A stretch of DNA of 64,000 nucleotides from Pseudomonas lurida (GTDB lineage Bacteria > Pseudomonadota > Gammaproteobacteria > Pseudomonadales > Pseudomonadaceae): NCBI RefSeq assembly GCF_002563895.1, contig NZ_PDJB01000001.1, positions 5,439,501 to 5,503,500 on the forward strand, written 5' to 3'. Positions 35,891-44,207 of this stretch are shown here, piece after piece; the stretch's first letter is position 1, and each line of letters opens with the position of its first letter. The position numbers and the translations under genes were made by a program. The notes below the pieces were generated by a model that was given only the letters and a program-made list of their open reading frames with translations, was not told the DNA's origin and made no database searches.

Positions 35891-36532
35891 TCAGGCCTGC
35901 AAGTACCGCATCACCGAATCACAAATCATCTCGCGATGCCGCTGCTTGATCGCCTCATCCGACAGCTCGATCTGAAAGATCTCACTGAACGTATGGCGGT
36001 TGGACACGCGGTAAAAGCTGAACGAGTTGATCAGCAGGTGCACGTCCAATGGCTCCAACCCCTCGCGAAACAGCCCCATCTCAGCCCCACGACGCAACGT
36101 CGCGCCCAGTGCTTCGAGGATGTTGCTGTTCATTGCCTTGATCGAGTCCGAGCGCTTCACGTATTCGGCGTTGTGGATATTTTCGATGCTGACAATGCGC
36201 ACGAAATCCACGTTCTGGTCGTGGTGATCAAAGGTGAACTCCACCAGCCGGCGGATCGCTTCCCGTGGCTCCAGGGCGGTGAGGTTCATGCGGGTTTCGG
36301 TGTTGCGGATGTCGCCGTAAAGCTTCTCCAGCACCTCGACGTACAACTGCTCCTTGCTGCCGAAGTAGTAGTAGATCATGCGTTTGGAGGTGTGGATGCG
36401 CTCGGCGATCGCGTCCACGCGAGCGCCGGAAAGGCCCTGCTGGACAAACTCGACGATGGCTTCCTGGAGTATGTTCTCGCGGGTCTTTTCCGGATTGTTC
36501 TTACGACTCTTGCGGGGTGCCTCGGAGGTCAT
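35891..36532 (-). CDS. quiR: TetR-family regulator of the quinate/shikimate cluster
   Basis: 213 residues. N-terminal TetR HTH (TRENILQEAIVEFVQQGLSGARVDAIAE ... TSKRMIYYYFGSKEQLY) and a C-terminal ligand-binding domain of the TetR_C type (FDHHDQNVDFVRIVSIENIHNAEYV). The ATG at 36532 is favoured; the frame is open 22 codons upstream. It lies 77 bp downstream of quiC on the same strand, so it may be cotranscribed. Symbol is by context: a TetR regulator is commonly linked to quiC in pseudomonads. Ligand unknown. Confidence 0.8.
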   Translation of the reverse strand: MTSEAPRKSRKNNPEKTRENILQEAIVEFVQQGLSGARVDAIAERIHTSKRMIYYYFGSKEQLYVEVLEKLYGDIRNTETRMNLTALEPREAIRRLVEFTFDHHDQNVDFVRIVSIENIHNAEYVKRSDSIKAMNSNILEALGATLRRGAEMGLFREGLEPLDVHLLINSFSFYRVSNRHTFSEIFQIELSDEAIKQRHREMICDSVMRYLQA

Positions 36533-36609
36533 GGTGCGCTCACGGCCAGTGTTATGCAGGCCGTGATTATGGGCCGCGATGCTCGCCGAAGGAAGCACCC
36601 GGCCCGCCG

Positions 36610-38511
36610 TTATAAGCGCGCCTGGCGTACCGCACCGCTGCGTGATTTGGCCATCGCCGCCAGACGCACCGCCACGTTGGCCGCGCCATAGCCGGCATAA
36701 CCATGCTTGCGCTGGATGATCTCGAAGAAAAACCGCCCTTCGAAAGGTTCGGTGTACACGTGAAACAACTCACCGCCTTGGGCGTCGCGGTCGTACAGCA
36801 CGTTGTAGTACGCCAGTTCGCTGAGGAACTCATCGTCGAAATCGAAACGCGCCGCCAGGTCATCGTAATAGTTGAGCGGGATATCCAGCAGCGGCACCCC
36901 AGCCTCTTTGGCGCGGCGAACTTCGGCGAAAATATCCGCGCAGTCGAAGGCAATGTGGTGCACACCCGAGCCGCGATAGCTCGACAGTGCGTGGGAAATT
37001 GCCGTATTGCGGTTCTCGGAGATATTCAGCGGCAAGCGAATCGAGCTGCAGCGGCTGCGCAGGGCACGGCTTTTCACCAGGCCGTAAGGGTCAGGCAGCA
37101 CCACCTCGTCATCGGCTTCGAAATCCAGCAGGCTCTTGTAGAACAGCACCCAACTGTCGAGGCTGTCGGCCGGCAAGGCCATGGCCATGTGGTCGATGCG
37201 CAGCAAGCCGCCGCTGGATGACGTGGCGGGTTGCAGGTTGAAGTCGGTGTCGTAGAGGCCGCCTTCGCTCGGGTCCACCAGGTAAATCAGACTGCCATCC
37301 GGCGCACGCACCGCCGCCAGTTCCAGTTCGTTGGGCCCCACCAGGCCGCGATACGGCTGGCCCTTGTAAGCCACCGCACGCTCCAGGGCCTTGGCGCTGT
37401 CCTTGACGCGGATCGCGGTGGCGCACAACGACGGCCCGTGGGCTTCGAAAAAATTGTGGGCGAACGAATAGGGCTCGCAGTTGAGGATCAGGTTGATATC
37501 ACCCTGGCGTAACAGGCTGACGCTCTTGGAGCGATGCTGCCCGGCCTTGACGAACCCCAGGCGTTCCAGCCAGTGGGTCAGCTTCGCGCCGAGACTTTCG
37601 TCCACGGCAAATTCGAGGAACTCGATGCCGTCGTACTCGCTGGCCGCCGGGGTATCAAACAGAATCTCGACCGGCTGCACCGGCGCTTCCTGTTGCAGAC
37701 GCTCGCGGGTCTTTTCTTCCAGGTACAGCAAGGAGCGCAGGCCGTCTGCCGCGTTTGCCCGAGTTGGCGCGGCGCGGAAGCCGTCGTTGAAAATCTCGAG
37801 GGACAGCGGCCCGGTGTAGCCACTCTTGATGATCGGCGCAAGAAACCCCGCGAGGTCGAATTCGCCTTGGCCGGGGAAACAGCGGAAATGTCGGCTCCAC
37901 TCCAGGACGTCCATGGCCAGGATCGGCGCGTCGGCCATTTGCACAAAGAAGATCTTGTCGCCAGGGATATCGGCAATCGCGCTTGGATCGCCCTTGAGGG
38001 ACAAGGTATGGAAGCTGTCGAGCAGTACGCCAAGGCTGGGGTGATCAACCTGACGCACCAGGTTCCATACCTGCTGCCAGGTGTTCACATGCTTGCCCCA
38101 GGCCAGCGCTTCATAGCCAATGCGCAGGCCACGACGCCCGGCCTGTTCGGCCAGCAGGCCGAGGTCATCGAGCAGAATACGCTCGTCACCCATGCAGTCG
38201 GCCGAGGCGTTGCTGCACACCAGCACCAGGTCGGTGCCCAGTTCCTGCATCAGATCGAATTTGCGTTCGGCGCGCTCCAGATTGCGTGCCAGGCGGTCAC
38301 GGCGGCAGCCTTCGAAGTCGCGAAACGGCTGAAACAACGTGATGGCAATGCCGAGGTCGGCGCACATCTGCCTAACTTCACGCGGGCTGCCATCGTAATA
38401 CAGCAGATCGTTTTCGAAGATTTCTACGCCATCAAACCCGGCGGCCGCGATGGCTTCGAGTTTTTCCGGCAGGGTTCCGCTCAGGGAAACGGTGGCAATA
38501 GAGCGTTGCAT
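36610..38511 (-). CDS. quiC: 3-dehydroshikimate dehydratase QuiC, fused to an HPPD-like domain
   Basis: 633 residues, two domains. Residues 1 to about 270 form an AP-endonuclease/xylose-isomerase-type TIM barrel (AAGFDGVEIFENDLLYYDG, GYEALAWGKHVNTW, LLDSFHT, SLEIFNDGF) with the metal-binding Glu/Asp/Gln set; this makes protocatechuate from 3-dehydroshikimate. Residues about 290-620 are a vicinal-oxygen-chelate domain like 4-hydroxyphenylpyruvate dioxygenase, with its His-His-Glu iron triad intact (DHMAMAL, HHIAFDC, FFEIIQR). This fusion matches the QuiC1 type described in Pseudomonas. The second domain's reaction is not certain. GGGAG lies 7 bases before the ATG. Confidence 0.92.
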   Translation of the reverse strand: MQRSIATVSLSGTLPEKLEAIAAAGFDGVEIFENDLLYYDGSPREVRQMCADLGIAITLFQPFRDFEGCRRDRLARNLERAERKFDLMQELGTDLVLVCSNASADCMGDERILLDDLGLLAEQAGRRGLRIGYEALAWGKHVNTWQQVWNLVRQVDHPSLGVLLDSFHTLSLKGDPSAIADIPGDKIFFVQMADAPILAMDVLEWSRHFRCFPGQGEFDLAGFLAPIIKSGYTGPLSLEIFNDGFRAAPTRANAADGLRSLLYLEEKTRERLQQEAPVQPVEILFDTPAASEYDGIEFLEFAVDESLGAKLTHWLERLGFVKAGQHRSKSVSLLRQGDINLILNCEPYSFAHNFFEAHGPSLCATAIRVKDSAKALERAVAYKGQPYRGLVGPNELELAAVRAPDGSLIYLVDPSEGGLYDTDFNLQPATSSSGGLLRIDHMAMALPADSLDSWVLFYKSLLDFEADDEVVLPDPYGLVKSRALRSRCSSIRLPLNISENRNTAISHALSSYRGSGVHHIAFDCADIFAEVRRAKEAGVPLLDIPLNYYDDLAARFDFDDEFLSELAYYNVLYDRDAQGGELFHVYTEPFEGRFFFEIIQRKHGYAGYGAANVAVRLAAMAKSRSGAVRQARL

Positions 38512-38732
38512 CGGCGACTCCCGGCATTTGAGGCTCGTCTTATTTACGGCAAATTATTGGCCGCTAAACTGTTCACAGCAATTAAAATGTACGAACCGGT
38601 TAGTTTTTGGTGCGATTATCGAACACTATGCCGCTTTGGCGAATTGACGGTTTTTTAACCGCTGCTCACCATCGACCCCGTAACAAAGACCCAGAACACA
38701 CCATAAAAATTTCAAAAAACGGGTACGACCTC
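38512..38732. promoter_or_regulatory. Divergent quiC / MFS promoter region
   Basis: 221 bp, AT-rich, no gene. Holds the PcaR-like site at 38610-38624 and, 18 bp from it, the shared GTACGAAC block (38589-38596). An ACGAACCGGTTAGT near-palindrome (38591-38604) may be the TetR operator. Confidence 0.55.
38610..38624 (-). promoter_or_regulatory. PcaR-like operator in the quiC / MFS promoter
   Basis: On the minus strand this reads GTTCGATAATCGCAC, an exact match to the 15-bp PcaR site as I recall it from P. putida pca promoters. It is 99 bp upstream of quiC and 109 bp upstream of the MFS start. Confidence 0.6.
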
Positions 38733-40067
38733 ATGCCTCTGCAAAACTCCGCCCTGGCCGACCGCCCGGGCAACCCGCACGCCGGCATCGGCGACAAGAT
38801 CCGCGGCGCCCTGGCCGTGGGTAAAACGCGCTGGGGCATGCTGGCCCTGGTGTTCTTCGCCACCACCCTGAACTACATCGACCGCGCCGCCCTGGGCGTG
38901 ATGCAGCCCATCCTGGCCAAAGAGATGAGTTGGACGGCGATGGACTACGCCAACATCAACTTCTGGTTCCAGGTCGGCTACGCCATCGGCTTCGTGCTGC
39001 AGGGTCGCTTGATCGACCGCGTGGGCGTGAAACGCGTGTTCTTCTGCGCAGTCTTGTTGTGGAGCCTGGCAACCGGCGCCCACGGCCTGGCCACCTCTGC
39101 AGTAGGGTTCATGGTGTGCCGGTTTATCCTCGGGCTGACCGAAGCCGCCAACTACCCCGCCTGCGTCAAGACCACACGCTTGTGGTTCCCGGCGGGTGAA
39201 CGTGCGGTGGCCACTGGTATCTTCAACGCCGGCACCAACGTCGGTGCGATGATGACGCCGATGTTGCTGCCATTGATCCTGCACGTGTGGGGCTGGCAGG
39301 CGGCGTTCCTGTGCATGTCGGCGCTCGGCGGGATCTGGCTACTGTTCTGGGGCTTGAAGTACTTCAACCCCGAAGACCATCCCACCGTCAAACAATCCGA
39401 ACTGGACTACGTGCAACAGGAAGTCGAACCGGAGCAACCCCGCGTCCCCTTCAGCCGTATCCTGCGCATGCGCGGCACCTGGGCCTTTGCCCTCGCCTAC
39501 TCGCTGACCGCACCGGTGTTCTGGTTCTACCTGTATTGGCTGCCGCCGTTCCTGAACCAGCAATACAACCTGGGCATCAACGTCACCCAGATGGGCATCC
39601 CGCTGATCATCATTTACCTGACCGCCGACTTCGGCAGCGTGGGTGGAGGGATTCTGTCGTCGTTCCTGATCGGCCGTGGCATGAACTCGATCAAGGCGCG
39701 GTTGCTGTCAATGCTGCTGTTTGCCTGCTGCATCGTCGGCGTGATCATGGCGGCCGGTTCCAGCCAGCTGTGGGTCGCGGTGTTTGCCATCTCCCTGGCG
39801 ATTGGCGCGCACCAGGCCTGGACGGCCAACATCTGGAGCCTGGTCATGGACTACACGCCCAAGCACATGATGAGCACCGTGTTCGGGTTCGGCGGCATGT
39901 GCGCGGCCATCGGTGGCATGTTCATGACCCAGATAGTCGGCCACATCCTCACCGTCACCAACAACAACTACACCGTGTTGTTCACCCTGATCCCGGCGAT
40001 GTACTTCATCGCACTGACCTGGATGTACTTCATGGCACCGCGCAAGATTCCTACCGTAGACGCCTGA
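38733..40067 (+). CDS. MFS transporter (ACS family), probable quinate/shikimate uptake
   Basis: 444-residue major facilitator, anion:cation symporter branch. It has the family start WGMLALVFFATTLNYIDRAALGV, the loop motif GRLIDRVGVKRV, and the helix 4-5 motif RFILGLTEAANYPACVKTTRLWFPAGER. Such transporters bring sugar acids or aromatic acids into the cell with protons. The ATG at 38733 begins the conserved protein; the frame is open 42 codons upstream. Divergent from quiC and sharing its control region, so the cargo is most likely quinate, shikimate or dehydroshikimate (inference). Confidence 0.82.
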   Translation: MPLQNSALADRPGNPHAGIGDKIRGALAVGKTRWGMLALVFFATTLNYIDRAALGVMQPILAKEMSWTAMDYANINFWFQVGYAIGFVLQGRLIDRVGVKRVFFCAVLLWSLATGAHGLATSAVGFMVCRFILGLTEAANYPACVKTTRLWFPAGERAVATGIFNAGTNVGAMMTPMLLPLILHVWGWQAAFLCMSALGGIWLLFWGLKYFNPEDHPTVKQSELDYVQQEVEPEQPRVPFSRILRMRGTWAFALAYSLTAPVFWFYLYWLPPFLNQQYNLGINVTQMGIPLIIIYLTADFGSVGGGILSSFLIGRGMNSIKARLLSMLLFACCIVGVIMAAGSSQLWVAVFAISLAIGAHQAWTANIWSLVMDYTPKHMMSTVFGFGGMCAAIGGMFMTQIVGHILTVTNNNYTVLFTLIPAMYFIALTWMYFMAPRKIPTVDA

Positions 40068-40068
40068 T

Positions 40069-40947
40069 CTACCTGCGCCGCTGCTGCCAGGCAGCGGCCA
40101 GCCCGCTCATGCAGATCACCCCGATACCGACCACTGTGGTCAGGTCCGGGGTGTGGTTGAACACCAACCAGCCCAACAACCCCGCGAACACGATCTGGCA
40201 ATAGCCGAACGGCGCCAGCAAGGCCGGCGCCGCAAAGCGGAACGCCTGGGTCAGCATCAAGTGGGCGGTCATCCCGCACGTGCCCAAGGCCAGCATCAAT
40301 ACGCCGTGCCACAGCGTGGGGACCTGCCAGAAGAACGGCACCATCGCACTCATCACCAGGGTATTGCACAGGCCGGCGAAGAAGTTGCTGGTGGTGGGCG
40401 TGTCGTATTGGCTGAGGATGCGCGTCAGCAGTTGGTAGAAGCAGAAGAACAGCGCCGAACACAGCGGCAGCAACACCGCCGGGGTGAACAGTTCGCCGCC
40501 GGGGTGGATGATGATCAGCACGCCGACAAACCCGCAGATCACCGCCAGCCATTGGCCCCGCGTCACGTGCTCGCCGAGCAGCGGCACCGACAGCGCTGTC
40601 ACCAGGATCGGCGCGAGAAAGTTCACCGCCGTGGCTTCCGCCAGCGGGATGTAATGCAGCGCCGCGGTGAAAAACAGGCTGGTGCCCAACAGGCACAGCG
40701 CCCGCACCACCTGCATCCCCGGCCGCTTGCTGCGCAGCACCCGCAGGCCCGATTGCGGCAGGAAGATGCCCGCCATCAATAAGGTGTGCACCAGGTAACG
40801 AGCCCACACCACCATCACGATCGGATAGAACCCCGCCAGGTATTTGGACAAGGCGTCATGGCTGGAAAACAGAAACGTCGCCACCACAATCAGCAGGATG
40901 CCTTTGAAGGGGTGGTTGACGCCGGAAAGCGGGGTACTGACAGTCAT
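40069..40947 (-). CDS. DMT-superfamily (EamA) transporter
   Basis: 292 residues with about ten hydrophobic helices as two EamA repeats. The first starts FKGILLIVVATFLFSSHDALSKYLAGFYPI and contains AEATAVNFLAPILVTALSVPLLGEHV, a typical first-repeat end; the second repeat ends with PFGYCQIVFAGLLGWLVFNHTPD. Substrate unknown. Its stop codon is 1 bp from the stop of the convergent MFS gene, so the two transcripts must overlap. Confidence 0.82.
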   Translation of the reverse strand: MTVSTPLSGVNHPFKGILLIVVATFLFSSHDALSKYLAGFYPIVMVVWARYLVHTLLMAGIFLPQSGLRVLRSKRPGMQVVRALCLLGTSLFFTAALHYIPLAEATAVNFLAPILVTALSVPLLGEHVTRGQWLAVICGFVGVLIIIHPGGELFTPAVLLPLCSALFFCFYQLLTRILSQYDTPTTSNFFAGLCNTLVMSAMVPFFWQVPTLWHGVLMLALGTCGMTAHLMLTQAFRFAAPALLAPFGYCQIVFAGLLGWLVFNHTPDLTTVVGIGVICMSGLAAAWQQRRR

Positions 40948-41125
40948 TGAATTCTCTTGCGTGGCGCACGGTGGGACTCAACCCGGTAATCTAGCAGCCG
41001 GGCCGGAGTCTGCCCCAAGAGCATAACTAAACACCGTGCGAACAGCGCACTAAATCATGGGATTCGAGTCCAACGCTGCACCTTAGCCTCTGCGTTGTAC
41101 ACTTTTTAACCAAGGCCCTGCCGCT

Positions 41126-41542
41126 ATGAAAAAAACACTCTTTGTTCTTTCTGCCCTCGCCCTGCTGACCGCCTGTAACCAGGAGTCCAAGGAAGCGCCC
41201 AAGCCCGCGCCGCCTTCCGTGCAGGCCACCCTCGTGCCGCAAACCCCGCCCACCGACAAATGGGTGGGCAAATGGATTGGCGTCGAAGGCCTCAACCTGA
41301 CCATCGCCAAGGACGACAGCATCGGCCGTGGTCACTACATCCTCACCATGCAATACGGCCTCGACGCCGATGACTCGGGCACCTTCAAGGGTGAAGCTGC
41401 CGAAGACGGCATCGCCTTTACCCGTCCCGATGGCCCGCAACTGCTGCGCGCCGGCGACGGGCCCGCCACCGGGCTGAAATGGCTGGCGGATAAAAAAGAT
41501 TGCCTGGTGGTGGACACCGGCGAAGGTTATTGCCGCGACTGA
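41126..41542 (+). CDS. Small lipoprotein of unknown function
   Basis: 138 residues. Lipoprotein signal peptide with lipobox LLTAC (Cys17), then a short proline-rich linker (KPAPPSVQATLVPQTPP) and a compact domain beginning KWVGKWIGVEGLNLTIAKDD, with two C-terminal cysteines (DCLVV, GYCRD). Residue +2 after the lipidated Cys is Asn, so outer membrane retention is expected. AAGG lies 11 bases before the ATG. I do not recognise the domain. Own promoter region 40948-41125. Confidence 0.75.
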   Translation: MKKTLFVLSALALLTACNQESKEAPKPAPPSVQATLVPQTPPTDKWVGKWIGVEGLNLTIAKDDSIGRGHYILTMQYGLDADDSGTFKGEAAEDGIAFTRPDGPQLLRAGDGPATGLKWLADKKDCLVVDTGEGYCRD

Positions 41543-41697
41543 CCTGGTTTTGCTGACACACACTTCATCTGGCGCCCCTGCCGGAACGGGCTGAGAGCAG
41601 CGATACTAAGCAGCTCTCAAACTTCTCGGACAGCCGGGCTGGCGCCATTCCTACGCACCAACAACACTGTTTCAGAGTTCATCGAGAGGATTGCCCC

Positions 41698-42588
41698 ATG
41701 CTATGGAAAAAAGGCCGACGCAGCGACAACGTGGTGGATGCCCGCGATGGCAGTGGCGGCGGTGGGGGCGGTGGCATGCGCTTTGGGGGCGGCAAGGGCC
41801 TGAGCCTCACGGCCATCGTGCTGATCGTCGGCATTGGCTGGCTGACCGGCCAGGACCCGTTGCAGATCCTCGGCCAACTGACCGGCCAAATGGAACAGGC
41901 ACCCTCGGTGAGCACGCAGTCGCGCCAGGCGCCGCCGGCCAACGATGAACACGCTGATTTTGTGCGTGCCGTACTGGGCGATACCGAAGACACCTGGGGC
42001 CAGGTGTTCCAGGAAAACGGGCTGACCTACAAGAACCCGAAACTGATTCTGTTCCGCGGCCGGGTGAATTCGGCCTGCGGTGGCGCCACGTCGGCCAGTG
42101 GCCCGTTTTACTGCCCGGCTGACCAACAGGTCTACCTGGACCTGGATTTCTTCCGGGAAATGTCGCAACGCTTCCAGGCCGCCGGCGATTTTGCACAGGC
42201 GTATGTGATCGCCCACGAAGTCGGGCACCACGTGCAGACGCTCCTCGGCATCTCGTCGAAGATCCAGGCCGCGCGCCAACAGGGCCGGCAGATGCAAGGC
42301 GATGGTGGCCTGCTGGTTCGCCAGGAACTGCAGGCCGATTGCTTCGCCGGGGTGTGGGCCAACCGTGCCCAAAAGCGCCTGAACTGGCTCGAACCCGGCG
42401 ACATTGAAGAAGCGCTGAATGCGGCCAACGCCATTGGCGATGACCGCCTGCAACAACAGGGTCAAGGCCGCGTTGTGCCGGACTCGTTTACCCACGGCAC
42501 CTCGGCACAGCGGGTTCGCTGGTTCAAGACCGGCTTCGCCCAGGGCCAGATCACTCAATGCGACACCTTTACCGCCAAGAGTCTTTAG
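41698..42588 (+). CDS. ypfJ: YpfJ-type neutral zinc metallopeptidase
   Basis: 296 residues: cytosolic head (MLWKKGRRSDNVVDARDG) with a poly-Gly stretch (GSGGGGGGG), one TM helix (LTAIVLIVGIGWLTGQ, about residues 36-51), and a periplasmic peptidase domain. The zinc motif HEVGHH lies in AYVIAHEVGHHVQTLLGIS near residue 178; QELQADCFAGVWAN near 205 supplies the third ligand region. ACGGATSASGPFYCPADQ is a family hallmark. GAGAGGA precedes the ATG. The next gene starts immediately after its stop codon, so they are cotranscribed. Confidence 0.9.
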   Translation: MLWKKGRRSDNVVDARDGSGGGGGGGMRFGGGKGLSLTAIVLIVGIGWLTGQDPLQILGQLTGQMEQAPSVSTQSRQAPPANDEHADFVRAVLGDTEDTWGQVFQENGLTYKNPKLILFRGRVNSACGGATSASGPFYCPADQQVYLDLDFFREMSQRFQAAGDFAQAYVIAHEVGHHVQTLLGISSKIQAARQQGRQMQGDGGLLVRQELQADCFAGVWANRAQKRLNWLEPGDIEEALNAANAIGDDRLQQQGQGRVVPDSFTHGTSAQRVRWFKTGFAQGQITQCDTFTAKSL

Positions 42589-43572
42589 ATGAATAAACGA
42601 TTGGGATTGCTGTTGGGCGTGCTGATTACCTGTTCCTCACCCACCTGGGCCGCCGAGAAAGCACATGGCGTCAAGGTGGTCAGTCCCGATCGTTTTCACC
42701 TGGATGCCGGCGAACTCAGCCTGGGCTTGAGCCAGGACTGGCACCAGCCGCTGCCCCAGGTCACCCGCGCGTTGATCATCGTGCATGGGCGCCTGCGCAA
42801 CGCGCAAACCTACCTGCAAAGTGGTGAAGACGCCGCCGAACAGGCAGGCCAGGCCGCCAACACACTGGTGATTGCCCCGCAATTTCTCAATGCGTCCGAC
42901 ATCAAGCGCAACCCTCTGGATACTCAGGTACTGCACTGGAATGGCAATGACTGGATGGCCGGCGCGCCCTCCGTCGGCCCGGGCCAGATCAGCGCCTACG
43001 GTGCGCTCGACCAGATCATCAAGCACCTGGGCAACCGCAAGCTGTTCCCGGCACTCAAGGAAATCGTGGTCGCCGGCCATTCCGGGGGCGGCCAGGTGGT
43101 GCAGCGTTTCGCACTCACCGGTCACGATCACCCGACCCTGCAAACCGAAGGCATCAGCCTGCGTTACGTGGTGGCCAATCCGTCGTCCTATGCCTACTTC
43201 ACTGCGCAGCGTCCGGTGAAATTCGACACCGCCAGTTGCCCCGGCTTCAACGACTGGAAGTACGGCATGCAAAACCTGCCGGCCTACGCCAAGGGCCAGG
43301 GCGCCGAGCAGCTTGAGCAAGCCTATGTATCACGCGACATCACCTACCTGCTGGGCCAGCAAGACACCGACCCGAACCACCCCGCGCTGGATAAAAGCTG
43401 CGCCGCCGAAACCCAGGGCGCGTATCGCCTGATTCGCGGGCACAACTATTTTGACTACCTCAAGCAGCGGCATCCCCAGTTGCGCCATAAGCTGGTGGAA
43501 GTGCCGGGGGTGGGGCATAACGGGGATGGGATGTTTACGTCGCCGGAAGGCCAGCAGGTACTCTTCCAATAA
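42589..43572 (+). CDS. Periplasmic alpha/beta hydrolase
   Basis: 327 residues with a Sec signal peptide (MNKRLGLLLGVLITCSSPTWA|A). The fold signs are IIVHGRLRNAQTYLQSG (oxyanion region), the nucleophile elbow VVAGHSGGGQVVQRF near residue 163, and a C-terminal VPGVGHNGDGMF with the likely catalytic His. The broad shape resembles the fungal and bacterial alpha/beta hydrolases with an HGxxxN start. The start codon directly abuts the ypfJ stop, so coupling is likely. Substrate unknown. Confidence 0.78.
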   Translation: MNKRLGLLLGVLITCSSPTWAAEKAHGVKVVSPDRFHLDAGELSLGLSQDWHQPLPQVTRALIIVHGRLRNAQTYLQSGEDAAEQAGQAANTLVIAPQFLNASDIKRNPLDTQVLHWNGNDWMAGAPSVGPGQISAYGALDQIIKHLGNRKLFPALKEIVVAGHSGGGQVVQRFALTGHDHPTLQTEGISLRYVVANPSSYAYFTAQRPVKFDTASCPGFNDWKYGMQNLPAYAKGQGAEQLEQAYVSRDITYLLGQQDTDPNHPALDKSCAAETQGAYRLIRGHNYFDYLKQRHPQLRHKLVEVPGVGHNGDGMFTSPEGQQVLFQ

Positions 43573-43607
43573 CACCCCCTGAAGACACCCGCTCCCACAT
43601 TTGAGCT

Positions 43608-44207
43608 CTATTGCCTGGGCTGGATCATCCCGAGTAAGACCACGCAGTCTGGGGCATGCCAGTCCGCCAACTCCGGCCACGGGTTCTGCGGCACGTTCAC
43701 CAACACCGTCCGCGACCCCGCCGCCCGGCCACAATCGAGGTCGAAGCGGTAATCGCCGACCATCACCATCTCGCTAGGCACCACCTCCCAAGCGGCCGCC
43801 AGCTTCAGCAAGCCACCCGGATCAGGCTTGGGCGGCGCATCCTCACGCCCCAGCACATCCTCGACGGCAAAGCAGTCCGCCAGGCCAATCGCTTCCAGGG
43901 TGATGTGCGCCAACTCCCGCGCATTGCGGGTCAGGATGCCCAATCGATAACCCCGCTCGGCCAGCGCGCGCACCAGTTCCACGGCGCCTTCGGCCGCCAC
44001 CGAACCCAGCGCCAACGCCCGCTCATGCTCCAGCAGCCAGGCGTGCTTGGCCGCCGCAACCTCGGCCGGCAACGCGGCCAGGTGAGTGAGGATGTCGTCC
44101 TCGGGCGGAATCTCGAGGGCGACACGAATGGCGGCAAAGTCATGCACGGCCACCGTCAGGGTGCCATCCATGTCGAACACCCAGTGCCTGACGTCCGACA
44201 GGCTCAT
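43608..44207 (-). CDS. HAD-superfamily hydrolase (subfamily IA phosphatase)
   Basis: 199 residues. Motif I HWVFDMDGTLTVAVHDF, motif II GILTRNARE, motif III lysine in PPKPDPGGLLK, and motif IV MVGDYRFDLDCGRAAG are in place. This is a small-molecule phosphatase resembling phosphoglycolate phosphatase-like proteins. The ATG at 44207 overlaps the tesB stop by 4 bp, so the open frame upstream (inside tesB) is not used. Confidence 0.85.
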   Translation of the reverse strand: MSLSDVRHWVFDMDGTLTVAVHDFAAIRVALEIPPEDDILTHLAALPAEVAAAKHAWLLEHERALALGSVAAEGAVELVRALAERGYRLGILTRNARELAHITLEAIGLADCFAVEDVLGREDAPPKPDPGGLLKLAAAWEVVPSEMVMVGDYRFDLDCGRAAGSRTVLVNVPQNPWPELADWHAPDCVVLLGMIQPRQ

